Assembly: GCF_022605165.1 (NCBI RefSeq)
Contig: NC_063073.1
Coordinates: 2,108,001 to 2,172,000, forward strand
DNA: 64,000 nt
Reading direction: 5' to 3'
DNA from: Purpureocillium takamizusanense
Lineage: Eukaryota; Ascomycota; Sordariomycetes; Hypocreales; Ophiocordycipitaceae
Shown here: one piece after another, positions 34,667 to 46,741 of the stretch
How the letters are laid out: every line of letters starts with the position of its first letter
Position numbering within the stretch: position 1 is the first letter of the stretch
Notes under the pieces: generated by a model
The model's input: the letters and a program-made list of their open reading frames with translations, nothing else
Told to the model about the DNA's origin: nothing
The model's database searches: none
Program-made: the position numbers and the translations under genes

Positions 34667-35950
34667 ATGCGGCGGGCGCCCCCCCGGCAGGTCGGCTTCG
34701 TGTGCGACTCCTATGCCTTCACCAGGGTCCACGGCCGCTTGGCCGCAACGCAACCGCTCTTTCTCAGCAGAGTCGCCGGCTCACGAGCCCAATCAGCTTC
34801 TACGCCACCATCATGGGGCCCAATCGCTCCCCGGTGGTCCTCGACCGCCGCCGCCGCCGCAACAGGAACTTCGCCCGCTGCTGCCAGCTCCGAGGTGGCC
34901 TCCAGACGCCCTTCGGCGGCCTCGGCCCCCTCGCCTCCCCAGATCACCGACCCGCGCGAGCTCGCCAACGTCGTCGAGGATAGCCGCAACAAATTCCTCT
35001 CCGTCGACGGCATCCCCGCGCAGCAGCTCACCACCGCCGCCCTGCAGTCGTGCCTGCGCGCCGCCGCCGCCCTGCACCCCCAGCTCAAGCGCGCCGAGGC
35101 ACAGTCCAAGGCGTCAGCCTCGCGCCTCGTCGCCCTCGGCGCCGAGCGCACCGGTACCCGGCTCCCCATCGACGCCAAGCTGCAGGACGCCGTCAACCGG
35201 ATATCCTACGCGGCCTACAACATCATCAGCCACCCCAACGTCGAGATGACGCCCGAGTTTCTCGAGCTCTACGTCCAGGTCCAGTCTCAGCTCGGCCGCC
35301 CCGAGTCCCTCCCCTCGGTCCTTGAGCTCTACGCCTCGAAGCCAAAGCCCGTCGTCAAGAATGGCCAGATCGAATACGTCCCGCAGAGCCCCAACGCCGC
35401 CGCGCGTGCCATCGAGGTCGGCGTGGCCGAGGCCGCGCTGCAGACCGCCGTCGAAGCCAAGAACCTCGACGCCGCCCTCGGCATCGTCGAGGCCGCATAC
35501 TGCGTCCCCGCCTTCAAGCGCCAGAAGCTCATCAAGAACGCGACCGCCCCGGCCATCGGCCTGGCCACGCTCCCCTTTGGCATCTTCGGCCTCTCCACAG
35601 CCTACGCCTCCTACTGGCAAAACACCATGGACGTCACCACCGCCACAGGCATCGGCGTCGCGGGAATTTCTGGCTATTTCTTCGTCGTTGGCTCGCTGGG
35701 TCTCATTGCCAAGCTCAGCAACAAGGACCAGATGCGGCGCGTCACCTGGGCGCCCGGCACGCCCTTGCGGTACCGCTGGCTGCGCGAGGACGAGCGGCGG
35801 GCGCTCGACAAGGTGGCATGCGCGTGGGGCTTCCAAGAGCCGTGGCGACATGGCGAGGAGACGGGTCCTGAGTGGGAAGGCCTGAGGGAGTACATGGGCT
35901 ATAGAGGAATGTTGCTCGACCGCGTCGAGTTCATGGAGGGCATGAGTTAG
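34667..35950 (+). CDS. Predicted mitochondrial inner-membrane protein, unknown function
   Basis: An intronless 427-residue protein. The basic, Ser/Ala-rich N-terminus (about 1-60) without acidic residues suggests a mitochondrial presequence. The middle is alpha-helical (ITDPRELANVVEDSRNKFL; LQDAVNRISYAAYNIISHP; FLELYVQVQSQLGRPESLP), with repeat-like helical pairs such as EVGVAEAALQTAVEAKNLDAALG. Two membrane segments follow at about residues 300-320 (APAIGLATLPFGIFGLSTAY) and 330-350 (GVAGISGYFFVVGSLGLIA). A conserved-looking C-terminal domain begins with MRRVTWAPGTPLRYRWLREDE and ends with RDRVEFMEGMS-like residues. It resembles a conserved Pezizomycotina mitochondrial protein, but I cannot name the family. 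Confidence 0.75.
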   Translation: MRRAPPRQVGFVCDSYAFTRVHGRLAATQPLFLSRVAGSRAQSASTPPSWGPIAPRWSSTAAAAATGTSPAAASSEVASRRPSAASAPSPPQITDPRELANVVEDSRNKFLSVDGIPAQQLTTAALQSCLRAAAALHPQLKRAEAQSKASASRLVALGAERTGTRLPIDAKLQDAVNRISYAAYNIISHPNVEMTPEFLELYVQVQSQLGRPESLPSVLELYASKPKPVVKNGQIEYVPQSPNAAARAIEVGVAEAALQTAVEAKNLDAALGIVEAAYCVPAFKRQKLIKNATAPAIGLATLPFGIFGLSTAYASYWQNTMDVTTATGIGVAGISGYFFVVGSLGLIAKLSNKDQMRRVTWAPGTPLRYRWLREDERRALDKVACAWGFQEPWRHGEETGPEWEGLREYMGYRGMLLDRVEFMEGMS

Positions 35951-36966
35951 CGGAGGGAGTTGGCTGCATATTCCTATCCCAGCCCCAAGCGGCACTGTAT
36001 CATAAAGTTGTGCATACGCGTGCATATATACACATACCCCATACTTCGTACTTCACAAAGCCGCTACAGTCTCGAGAGATGTGTACAGCAGCCTTTTTGT
36101 TACCACTAGGTATGTATAGGTCAATTGCATCCGCCTGGCTTCAGTAGTAGTTGCAAGCAACCTCTTTTTGTCAACCAAAACAAGCCAACCAACCACACGA
36201 TGGCCGACAAGCAGGGCAAGCAAGGTCAAGGCACACGGCAGAGCACGCACGCACGACAGGGCAGGGGTTTTTCCAGTGGTCCCCAACGAGCCGGTCTTCG
36301 GCGCAAAAGACCTTTTGCGGGCGTGCCGGGCAGGTCAAAAGTCTGTGCGCAAATCTTGCTCCGTTCGGGCAGGTATCGGCGGCCGCGGGGGTTGGTGGGC
36401 TTATATATATATATATATATATACAAAGTACGCGCTAGCTTATGTTTCCCAGTCACTTAGAAGTATATATCCATTTCTATTATCGAGGCGGGATCGTCGC
36501 CCGCCGGGGGAGGTGTTGGCAGAGTCGCAGACACGGCTCCAAAAGTTCTCAACATCGAATGCTCCGCTGGATGATACATACCCCTGGCCGCTCCGGACTT
36601 GTTCTCCTGCGCTTTTTCTTGTTCTGGTGCTTGAATTGAGAGGAACAGACGGGTATCCGATCCGACGTGGCAGTAAAATTGGCGTTGGCCAACAGTCTTA
36701 TGCATCTCTATCCATGTCTCGCCACCATCGCTCAAGTATCTCGCAGGCTGTGCTCGCAGGCTGTGCAAGTATCATGGCCACCGCCAACTCGTCATCATCG
36801 TCAATAGAAATACACATCGCACCACGAAATCTACTAAGACAACTTTAGAGTAATAGGGCGCGCTCGCTTGTCGGACAAAAAGACTTTTGATGGCGGACAT
36901 TATTTCAAAAAGCCATTGACCCCGTGCACGTGTTGTCGTAGGTCGTTCCCTCGACCGCCTCTAGCC
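35951..36966. other. Intergenic region with TA microsatellite
   Basis: Convergent 3' flanks of the mitochondrial protein gene and the rhodopsin-fold gene. A TA repeat lies at 36402-36423. No gene is seen. Confidence 0.5.
36402..36423. repeat. (TA)n microsatellite
   Basis: Perfect TA dinucleotide run in intergenic DNA. Confidence 0.8.
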
Positions 36967-38326
36967 TCACACCCGGCTGTTGTAGTGCTCCCTTTCGTAA
37001 GAAACGGCATATTGTGTCGTCTTGCGAATCGCGTGATCGTCTTGGATCGTAGTGTTGTTGTTCACGCTGTGCACCGTCGTGAGGATAAACTCTTCACTCG
37101 TGTCGTCGCTGTGCTGAACCACGCTCCGGGACGTGCCATTGGCCTCGTTCGGGCCCGAATAAGGCTTCCACTCGCGGTTGCCACTGGTCTGCGAGTAGGC
37201 ACCGCTGCGCTTCTGACCAAACGTATAGGTGGGCCCATGTGAACCTGCGGCCGCCGACGAGGCATTGGCAAAGGCCTTCGGAAACACCCAGGCAAGGATA
37301 ATGCGGCACATAGGAAGACAGGCGCAAATAATAGCGACATTCTCTTCAATCATTGTCCAGAGTGTAGACGTGATGTCATCTGCGATAGCGAGTCAGGAGA
37401 TCATCCTCAAAACGGAGGGGAAATCATACATGTACTGTCGGGGCTTGTGGTGGAAAAGTTGAGCGTCGTGGCTCGCAGAATCGAGGTAATGGTAACACTG
37501 CCGATTGTGAGCCAACCAACCAAATACAACAGTCTGGCGGTCTAATGATGACTTACAAGCCACCCAGAGCAAAGACCAGCATCAAGGCCCTCTTCTGGTT
37601 GACTGGCAGCTTGCTGGACCAAAGGGGCTGCATAGGCAACAGAAGGATGAGAACGTCGGTGGCAATGGAATACCCTGCGTTGGCGTACCAGTTCTTGGTC
37701 AGGCTGATGCACGTTGGGTTGCTCGACTTGTCCCAGGCGCCGGAGATGGGATTGCACTGCCAGATGGCCGACGCAGTAGTCGCGATCATGTAGGCGACAA
37801 CGATCCCAATCAGGCTGTAGCAGCTGATACGGAACCATTTTTGTACGAAGATGCGGAGATATAGGAGCAGAATTGAAGCCTTTGTCAGGTTGATGGTGAG
37901 CTTGTAGAAGATCTGGGCGATATAGAACAGCTGGAAGGATGCGAGTTAGTAGAGGTCGTCAACTAGTTCACGAATTGAGCGCACCTTGAGAGCCATCAAT
38001 AAGTTTTCCTCAGTCAAGTGGTATTTGTGCTTGCCGAATCCGTAGTTGCAAGCTAGCATCATGAGGATCTGAACCGCCAAAGTGCAAGCCTATGGTTTAC
38101 TTGTAAGCTTGCACCCAGGAACAAGGAGCTCGGACCGACATACGAACGACACCAATATTGTCCAGTCATCCCATCCGAGACCCGTTCGTCTTGACAGACG
38201 GTTCCATATCCGAATGGCGAGAAAGATGGGAGTGACGGCGAAGAAAACGATGCAGGGAATCCGAACTAGGTCTGCGTTGCTGGCACCTGGGATGTTGCTC
38301 CCGACGGGAAGTTTGTTCGAGGCCAT
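36967..38326 (-). CDS. Fungal rhodopsin-fold seven-helix integral membrane protein
   Basis: Five exons (38144-38326, 37985-38089, 37557-37930, 37430-37497, 36967-37379) encode 380 residues with every phase in agreement (0, 0, 2, 1). The chain has about seven hydrophobic segments: RIPCIVFFAVTPIFLAIRIW; LAVQILMMLACNYG; LTKASILLLYLRIFV; CYSLIGIVVAYMIATTAS; YSIATDVLILLLPM; LMLVFALGGFVTITSIL; WTMIEENVAIICACLPM. Signatures of the fungal rhodopsin domain family are present: GWDDW after helix 1, WQCNPISGAWD, and IEENVAIICACLPMCR. These proteins resemble PTH11-like surface receptors, but this one lacks a CFEM domain. The C-terminal tail of about 100 residues is polar and cytosolic. No ligand is known. 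Confidence 0.85.
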
Positions 38327-41300
38327 CCTGCGATGATGCAGTTGCTCCTGACGAGCCGTCGGTGGGTGGTTTGGTCCCGTAAATTGATCCTGCGGCAGTT
38401 GGACATGCAGGCCCAAGGAGGCACTCGGCTGAGATCCCGCGGGGAGACAAACGAACAACGGTCTGTCAACTGTCACGAAGCGGCATCCCAGTCAAGATGT
38501 ATGTACGTGCGGGTGGACCGTATATGAGGATAGGACGCGGAGTCACACCATGGCCACAGACAGGGTCTGGTTGCAACGACGGCAGACGAGTAGGGTACCC
38601 AGATACAGGCGTTCCATGCGCGAATGGCAGGGAGGCACCAGAGTTAACCATCCAAAGAAGCGCTTGACAATCTGCAGAGAAGAAGCTACCAAGCCTGGCT
38701 TATCCCAAGCAAGACAAGACCATGCAGGCCAGGCTTGCCAGGGTGGTCTCGCATCTCACCTATATGGGGGGAACTAAGGGCCATGGGCAGGCTCCGAAAA
38801 CTCCGTGTTCGGATACGGGGTAGGCTAGCCCACCACGCAGCTACGCCGCACAAGTTTGGAGGAGACGATTCCAGTGCTCATAAAAGCCCTTCGACGGCGA
38901 GTCGGGAACAAGCCGGTCGTTTGCGACGCTAGATGGCTGTCACTCGACAGTGGCCAATTCTCGGGATACATGGACTCGAGCGAGCCCAAGCGCAGGCAGC
39001 GAGCGGCGGCCCGTCCGGCCACAGTGACACAAAGCGCCGGCTTAGTCCCCCAGCCAGGGCGAACGGGTTGCGCGCAGTAGCACGTAGTGGTGAAAATCAC
39101 GGGTTGGGCGTCGCGATCGGGCGCCGGTCCGAGCCAACGCCAGGCCAGGGGGAATGGAGTACGGGTAATCGAAGGGGAGGCTGGAGGCAGGGTCGGAGTG
39201 GGATCCGAATGTGGCACCGCCTGTCTCTGCCTGTGGCAAGAGACGCTGACGAGAAGAACCATAGGTCGCTTCAGTTTGGCAGGTGCCGTGCACAAACCTA
39301 TCCCCCAAGGTTGGCCGCAGATTCCATGGCGGTGATGACGAGAGGGCTAAACGCCACGCGGGTAGTGGGGGGATGGGGACAAGACGAGGGGCGGTATCGT
39401 GGCGGGCAGGCGCGAACAGACACCCGTCTTAGACTGCGGGCCTACTAAGGTACCTTACCTTACGCAGAATCTACTAACCTTGCACTTCCCCCAACCGAGT
39501 GAACATCGGCTCGGGCGGGTACAGGACTTGTCGTGCGCAGTACTTGATGCGTGGCTGGTCCCGCGCTCTCATGCAAGGTACGAGTACGTACGTGCCGAGT
39601 ATCGAGCTTGGTTAGTGTTGCCGGGTCCCTCCTGCCTGACTGGCTGCCAAGTGTGCCGGGCCGGCTTCGCGCCTGCCGTCGCAGCGAACCGCCGTCCCAG
39701 TGTGGCAGGCGGCGCTCATGCAGCAGACGCCACATGGGATTCCAAGAGAGAGTTAAATCTCGCACCGAAATTTATGCCCTCCTTGTCCGGGGGGCCAGCA
39801 GAAATTCAATGGCAACTCGAACCGGCGGCGACGTAGAAATGATGCTGATAGCCTCGCTCAATCCATCGCATGAAGGCTCACTCTGCTGCTGCGCCGTGAA
39901 GCTATTGATTCTTTAGCCACGCCAACACAGTACATCAACACCACGAAATCCAAGACACCAACAGCGGCCAAGGCTCTCTTCAGCACGGGGTGTTGCATTG
40001 TGTTTGGAGAGTGACACGAACCCATCCTGGGTATACCATGCCGCACCTAACATCAGAAATATCGCGAGGCAACGAGTCTTGATGCTGACGCCCACCACAG
40101 TGGCCCCATGTTGGCCGCTTTACTGGTTGGTCTTGGCCTTGTCCGCAGAATTCGCCCCTGCAACACTCATCGTCCACGAGACCAAGACTGGAAGACATCT
40201 CGGATCAGCACCGAGCATGTCCCTGACAACCTGCTTTCTCAAGCAGTGATCGGCAAAGGCAGATCTCTCGCCCCGGTTACGACGATGCGATGAACCAGGG
40301 CAGCCTCATGCAAGTTCACGACGTCCAGTGTCCCGGTAGACGACCTCTCTCTCTTACCAACCAAAAACAAGGCGCCTTTGAATTTGAATTTGCGGGACAA
40401 CTTCTCGGCGCATTCGCCGAGCAGTGCAACTCAGCAAGTTTCCCGAAGCTGTTGAAAAATTGGCCGTTCGTCGCTTGTCAGACAGCGGCCAAGGTCTAAG
40501 ACGTTGAGAACTTATGAGCAACATTGGTTGGGACAAGGATATACCCCTGTTGACGCAAGACACCTCCATCCCAGCTGCATGGAGCGGCTCCCTGCTAGGC
40601 GGCCCACTCGGTTGGCGGCGGGCAAAGGCACCCTGGTCCTGGTCCCAGTCGCGGGCCCAGACGAGGCAGTCGGGCCCGTCGCTGCAGAAGGCCCTCTGTC
40701 AAATTTGGTTTGAATCTTGCAGATGACATCCAAGACAATGCCACGAGGCGAGGCTGAGAGCCAGTCCAGGGCGTGAAGCGAGCAGGCACTCCCTGAGTCC
40801 AATTCAGCTGCGCAGTCTCTTTCTGTTTCCTTGTTTGTGCCATGTCGGCGCCGAGAAACGACACACATGTCCTGTGTCCTTCGTCGACCGCGGACATTTG
40901 TATTCACGAACGAAGTCGCCTTGTTCCAGTTCGGTACCGCGGCGCCACAACGGTCCTTTTGTCCTAAAGCATCCGCGCCAGCGACGCCACACTAACCGAG
41001 ATCATGTTAGGGGCTGGGGATTCTTGCCATGGCGTTCACTCCAGAGGGAATTGTGAAAAGTCATGCTGCTCCAGATTTCTGCGCGTGCTCAAACGACTGG
41101 GCCTTCGTCGGTGCCATTCGGGTCTTGGGGGGAATGCCAGTGCGTCGACGACCACCAGAGGCGTTGCTGTCGTCGATTCTTGGACCCTTCGGCCTATTTA
41201 GAAACTGCCCAGAACGGGTCCGCGGCCGCCACAGCTGGGTGCACCCGCGGGTTGGGGGCGACGGGGCCTTCCCGTTCCCAAGACCCGCGAGCCACAGTGA

Positions 41301-43075
41301 CGAGGTGGCGGGATTCTTCGCAGCCGAACGTTACCTTGAGGCTTGTGACTTGTTCATGGTCAATGGACTCGAATGCAAGACTTGAGCGCACAAGTATGTG
41401 AGGATGCAGGAGGTAGCACAGCAGCGAGCCAAGAACAACGTCGGCCGGGGAGTCCAGTCAGTCATTGTGGGCTGGGGAGGTTGCGACGAGGCGAGGGAGC
41501 GCAGCCCGTGGCAAGATACGTACGAAGTTGTGTTGTTGCTGTTGTGACTTATTGGCAGGGGTCCAGCAGGGCAGCGAGCGGCGCAGATCGCAGGCTCCAT
41601 CCTTTTGTCACTCGCCCCTCAGCAACCCACGGCGCTTGTGGTTCCGGGCGAGTCTTGGCCTTCTATTTATCCAGCGGCTATGAAGTAGGGATCCACGACC
41701 GCTGAGAGATCTCTGGGCGGGCGGCCTCCGGGCCATCCGAGAAGTGAGTGATAACGGTATACATGTATGTAAGAGGAATTCCCAGCGGTCGCGGCCAGGA
41801 GAGTGGGAGCTTCAAGTTGCGACTTGGGACCCTGCAGAGCTCGTTATGGTCCTGGCCGCATTGGCCCACGGTGCTTTCTGCCGGCATTGTTGCGTGTCTT
41901 GGACCCCAGCCATGGAGACTCGTGCGAAACTTTTGGAGGTGGCCGGTTCGGCTCCGGCGCTGCTGTCAGTGTCGGGGGCAAAGCGTGTGGGGGAGGGTGA
42001 GGGCGGAAATTGCAGCAACGGTGATGTCTGCAGGCGGTCGACTGCCAAGCAAGCAGCGACAAGGCTGCTCGTCAACAAGGGGGCCCCGGATTGCGCACAA
42101 GAAAGAGTATTGCCTCGCGAGGCCACGTGCGGGACAAAACAGCTCTGGCTCTGAGCGAGACCGACCCCCGTGTAGGTAGGTAGTAACTTAGTTACTGGAT
42201 CTTTTTCGACGGGCGGGTGGGAACGTGTAAGATGCGGCACGAGCGCCTCCGTCTTGGCCAGCGCCACGGCGGGCGGGCGGGCAGCAGAGATTGCGCGGCA
42301 ACATTACTCGTTCCCACGTACTAGTTATTTCGTACTGGGCTCGCTGTGCTCGTGCTTTGGCAGCGTGGAGTCGTGCCGTGGACGAGCAGGCCCGTTCATG
42401 GCGCGGATTGTTGCCGGCATCGTCGTGCCGCCCCATGTTGGCCATCCAGTGTGGAAGCGGGATGGGCGCTGCCGGTCGGTTCCAGTTTGCTTGGTGATTG
42501 AGGGGCACTGCGATTGCTACTACCTAGGTACTAAGTTAGCGGCTCCTGTTCCCTGGAGCGATAGTCGATGGACCCCTGGATGGACGTGTCGGGTGCTCCT
42601 TCTCAGGGCAGCACCAGCCGGGCCTGGGCAAGAGCTACCCAGCACTGCGTACGTACCTCATGTATACGTCCTTCTGCTACTTTCACTAGTACTATACGGT
42701 GGGTGGTGGTGAGGTACGCGGCGTGGTAGTTAGCCGGCCCGAGTACAAGTATGGCAATGTCAGCATCTGTGGGCGGGAAAGGGGAGCTAAGCAGCAAAGA
42801 AAGGTCTGGCCGCACATCGCATCGTGAAGCCCTTCGCGCCGCTCTTTTCGCGAAAGCCTCTTCCATCCTCGCCTTCAAGACACTCGTTTAGTCTCCTTGT
42901 TTTTATTTAACGTTGTGCGAAGTGTGAGTGCGAGTGTGAGTGTGTCTGCTTTCACACGCGCGCGGGCTTCTCATCCACCACATCCCGCCGCTCTCCCGCT
43001 GCATCGATCGACCGACCGACCGACCGCAAATCTCACGCGCGCGCGCACCGTCCAATTTTTCCCCGACCTTCAAAG
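38327..43075. other. 4.7 kb gene-free region
   Basis: Short frames occur on both strands, but none has a signal peptide, domain or splice-compatible neighbour. The sequence is lower in GC than the genes around it and includes TACCTAGGTA and GTACGTAC palindromes. No transposon terminal repeats or transposase motifs were recognised. The last 150-200 bases are CT- and CG-rich and are likely the leader of the hydrolase gene. Confidence 0.5.
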
Positions 43076-44110
43076 ATGAAGCTGTCTCTCCTCCTCGCCA
43101 GCCTGGCCGCGATGGCAGGCCTCGCCCTCGCCGGCGGGAATGCCGCCACGGGCACCATCGACAAGGGCCCGTTCGCCGAGGACCTCAACGGCTCCAACTT
43201 CACGTACCCGTGGCCCGTCAAGGTGTTCAAGTTCACCAGCCAGGCGCAGGCGCTGCAGATGGCCTTCATGGACATCTCGCCCACGTGCAAGCCCAACGGC
43301 AAGACGGCCGTGCTCTTTCACGGCAAGAACTTCTGCGGCCCGACGTGGGAGGAGACGATCCGCGTGCTCGCGGCGCGCGGCTACCGCGTCGTCGCCCCCG
43401 ACCAGATCGGCTTCTGCAAGAGCTCCAAGCCCGACGCCTACCAGTTCTCCCTCAACCAGTTCGCCTACAACACGCGCGGCCTGCTCAACGCCCTCGGCGT
43501 CGGCAACGTCACCGTCCTGGGCCACTCCATGGGCGGCATGATGACGGCCCGCTTCGGCCTCCAGTACCCGAGCACCGTCGACGAGATGGTCATGGTCGAC
43601 CCCGTCGGCCTCGAGGACTACGTGCAAAAGGGCGTCCCCTACATCAGCGTCGACGACTCCATCGTCACCGAGGCCGCCTCCACCTACACCAGCATCCGCG
43701 GCTACGAGCAGGCCGTCTACTACGTCGGCCAGTGGAAGCCCGCCTATGACACCTGGGTCAACATGCTCGTCAACATCTACAACGGCTCCCGCCGCACCGC
43801 CTACATCAAGAACCAGGCCCAGATCGTCGACATGGTCCTCACCTCCCCCGTCGCCCACTACTTTGGCGACATCAAGCCCCGCACCCTCCTCATCGTCGGC
43901 GACAAAGACAAGACGGCCATTGGTTCCCAGTGGGCTCCCCCCGCCGTCGCCGCCCAGCTCGGCCATTTCGACGTCCTGGGCCCCGAGGTGGCCGCCCAGA
44001 TCCCCGACTGCACCCTCTACCGCTTCGCCAACCTGGGCCACGCGCCTCAGATCTCCGACCCGGACAGCTTCCACAAGGTCGTTGTCAACTGGCTGCACTG
44101 GCAGTCGTAA
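43076..44110 (+). CDS. Secreted alpha/beta-hydrolase
   Basis: An intronless 344-residue protein with a signal peptide at about 1-19. It has the alpha/beta-hydrolase fold: the oxyanion segment FHGKNFCGPTWEE (81-93), then YRVVAPDQIGFCKSSKP, the nucleophile elbow GHSMGG with Ser151, an Asp in LLIVGDKDKTAIG (276 or 278) and His322 in NLGHAPQI. The triad is complete. It is most like peroxidase/epoxide-hydrolase or esterase-type hydrolases of the same superfamily that are exported. The substrate is not evident. One NGSN-type glycosylation site lies near residue 38. The upstream leader (42900-43075) is pyrimidine-rich. Confidence 0.9.
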   Translation: MKLSLLLASLAAMAGLALAGGNAATGTIDKGPFAEDLNGSNFTYPWPVKVFKFTSQAQALQMAFMDISPTCKPNGKTAVLFHGKNFCGPTWEETIRVLAARGYRVVAPDQIGFCKSSKPDAYQFSLNQFAYNTRGLLNALGVGNVTVLGHSMGGMMTARFGLQYPSTVDEMVMVDPVGLEDYVQKGVPYISVDDSIVTEAASTYTSIRGYEQAVYYVGQWKPAYDTWVNMLVNIYNGSRRTAYIKNQAQIVDMVLTSPVAHYFGDIKPRTLLIVGDKDKTAIGSQWAPPAVAAQLGHFDVLGPEVAAQIPDCTLYRFANLGHAPQISDPDSFHKVVVNWLHWQS

Positions 44111-45572
44111 AGCGACGACGACGCATCGACCCCGGCGCGATGGGGTCATTGGAAGGTAGTACATGAATCATGGTACGTCGGCATGTGCAAAGAGGCGTAT
44201 GTATAATCTTTCTGGAGCAATGTACCTTTTTCTTCTCCTGTAGATATCACTGCTCGACTCGCGTCGGCGCGTCACCGGCACGGCCATGGCAGCAAAGGTG
44301 AACGACGACTCAGAGGCTGTAGACCAAAATCTATAGGATATGTAATGACTCGTTTGCAACGCGACGCGCCGAATGTGTATATACCGTTTCTGTCATGGCA
44401 ACGCACAATGTGGCTTGTGTGCGCTTGTCAAAGACACCCGGCCAATTCTTTCATCATGTTGTCCCGTACTGTACAGAGTACCGTATTTCATGTCGAGCTC
44501 TCACTTTGTCTCAAAACCATGGCCCCCGTAACAGAGAGACAAGGGCATTTCATTGAGCGTTGTCATGCAGGGAAGTATCTCTCACAAACGACCAAAGAAA
44601 GGGCTTCTGTGCTGCACCCCTTGTTCCATTCATTCTCTTTTATATCAACGCCAGCGGCTCCAGGTTTCGTGTTTGAATACCAAAAAGCCGTGCCTTTGAA
44701 GCTCCACACCGTCCCCCTCTCCCCTTTGTCTGTTTGTTTGTATGATATTCTGTGTTCCCCCTCCACAACCCCCTTTTAGCTTCTCAGCGGCAGTTTCGCC
44801 ATGGGGCGTCGGGACGTTTATACGTACACTGTAGATACGTGCAAGGCCGGCTGAAGTCGACCGCAATGGGGCGGGGAAGTATCTTCGCCTTTTTCCTTTG
44901 CTCCCGCCCTGTTGCTTGCTTGCCTGCCCAGTTGATGAACAGAAGTTTCGAGACGAACGTTGTTTTATAAAACCCCTCTCTCTTTTCGTTGATCTCTTGG
45001 GCTAATTCTTTTTCGGTCAGAGTAGCAGAAAGGGGCTGAACATCCTTCTCGACATCAATGTTTCTTGTGTGTTCATAGATACAGTACTGAGCAACAGCCG
45101 CGCATGCCACTGGGAAACGCCCCCCATACACTGTACAGTAAATGTGAACATACGTCCCAGGCACAGCCCTCTTGTCGTTGTTGCTCTTGTTGCTTCTTGT
45201 TCCCAAAGGCTCGTTCAGTCCCGCTGCATGTTCGTATCCCATGTACCATACCGTACCGCCCCCCTTTGCCATACAACAACACAAAGGGGAGCGAGCCTCC
45301 TCAGCTAGAACAACAACGACAGCAACTCTCTTCCAGGCTCCATACAAACGAAGGGAAGCAACAAACAAGTGTACAATGCCTCCCGTTCATCCATCTCCGT
45401 CGTCTCCCCATCCCAAACAACAAGATACTTGAAGCTGCGCGTCCCCCTCCCTTTCCTCCCTCGCGAGCCGGCTTGTCCGTTCTTGTTTTCTCTCCCTTTC
45501 TCTCCTTCTCTCTGTCTGTCTCTATCTCTCTATCTCTCTCTGTCTCTTTTTTTTTGCCGGGCCCCCCCTGGC
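44111..45572. other. Intergenic region and long CT-rich leader
   Basis: Downstream flank of the hydrolase gene, then a long pyrimidine-rich stretch at about 45440-45560 that probably belongs to the promoter or 5' leader of the next gene. No frame is convincing. Confidence 0.45.
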
Positions 45573-46426
45573 ATGTCCTCGTTCCCTACATCGAAGAGAT
45601 ACCACTTTCCCAGTCTCTCATCCAGCAGCCTTATCGCTCACCTACCAATGTACGTCCCATCACCTTGCTCCCTCTCTCTCCCTCACTCACTCACTCAATC
45701 CTTACGCCGCGCCTCATCTCCCTCCCACTCTAGCTAAACAAAAATTTGCTTCTCCCCCCCTCCTCCCCCTCTCCCTCTCTGTTGCCGTTTATTCTCTCCC
45801 TTTGCCCTTATTTGCCCCCTCCTCAGCTTTTCATCTTAGTCTGCATCGTCAGAGCACAAGGTCCCTTTTCTCCTAGACAAGGGCCTCGCACGGCTAACGC
45901 TTGTTTTCCTCTCGTCCTCCTTCTTCTTTCCCCCTTCGCAGAGTTCTCTTCATCGCCTCCTTCGAGGCCCTCGTCTTCGCCCTCTGGGTCCTCTGCAGAA
46001 TGATGTCCGCCTTTGAGCTGTACATACGGCGCGGGTAAGTTCCAACTTAGTTCTCCCCTTCCCTTCCCCCCATTCCCTCCCAGAAGAGTAAATCGGCAAT
46101 GGCAACGGTGTTACCATCATGGGCTGAATCCGTTGCGTTGACTGACAAACAACCTGCACCCGCAAAACAGCTGGTGGATGCTCCTCAGCAGGACACGGCA
46201 CGGCGTCCCGCTCTACGGCCTCCTCCTCCACTCGCACCTCGTCCTCGCGTCCGCCACCAACATCATCCAGCTACTCCTGGTCCGCGTGCGCCCCTGGTTC
46301 GGCATCTTCTTCGTGCACCTCGTCTTCTCGTCCGTCATGGCCGCGGCCGTCTTGTACCTCATGGAGGGCTACTACATTCTTCTGTCGTGGCTCATCTTTG
46401 ATGCGCGCAAAATATTGATCAAGTAG
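45573..46426 (+). CDS. Small polytopic membrane protein, unknown function
   Basis: Three exons (45573-45649, 45942-46034, 46171-46426) encode 141 residues. The phases fit exactly (2 then 2), with donors GTACGT and GTAAGT and acceptors CGCAG and AACAG. The chain has three to four hydrophobic segments: IVLFIASFEALVFALWVLC at about 26-44, a helix around YGLLLHSHLVLASATNIIQLLLV, and FGIFFVHLVFSSVMAAAVLYL, before a basic C-terminus ending KILIK. Exon 1 is Ser-rich. No family is recognised. The short first exon is supported only by phase and splice signals. Confidence 0.6.
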
Positions 46427-46497
46427 CCCTGGCGACGGCGTCGTCTCACACGCGCGTGCGTGCGCGCACCTCTGCGGGGGTCGCGCGGCGCGCGTTT

Positions 46498-46503
46498 AAT
46501 AAA
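46498..46503 (+). terminator. AATAAA polyadenylation signal
   Basis: AATAAA about 70 bases after the stop of the small membrane protein gene on the same strand. Confidence 0.5.
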
Positions 46504-46741
46504 GCAAGTTAGGTTACTACGTAGTACGAGGTGCTCGCTTGACAAGTTTCTAACAATGGCGGTGAATGAGCTGCGCATTACGCTCGGATCCATCATCGTA
46601 CATGCGGCAAGGCTTGGGCAATAAAGGGCTACGTCTGCTGAGGGTGCAGAGACCATGTAATGTAAGACCATTCCATTCGTCACTCGTAAAACATGTCCGC
46701 TTGCTGCGACAAAATACACATTGTCAAAGCTCTCAGTGGCG

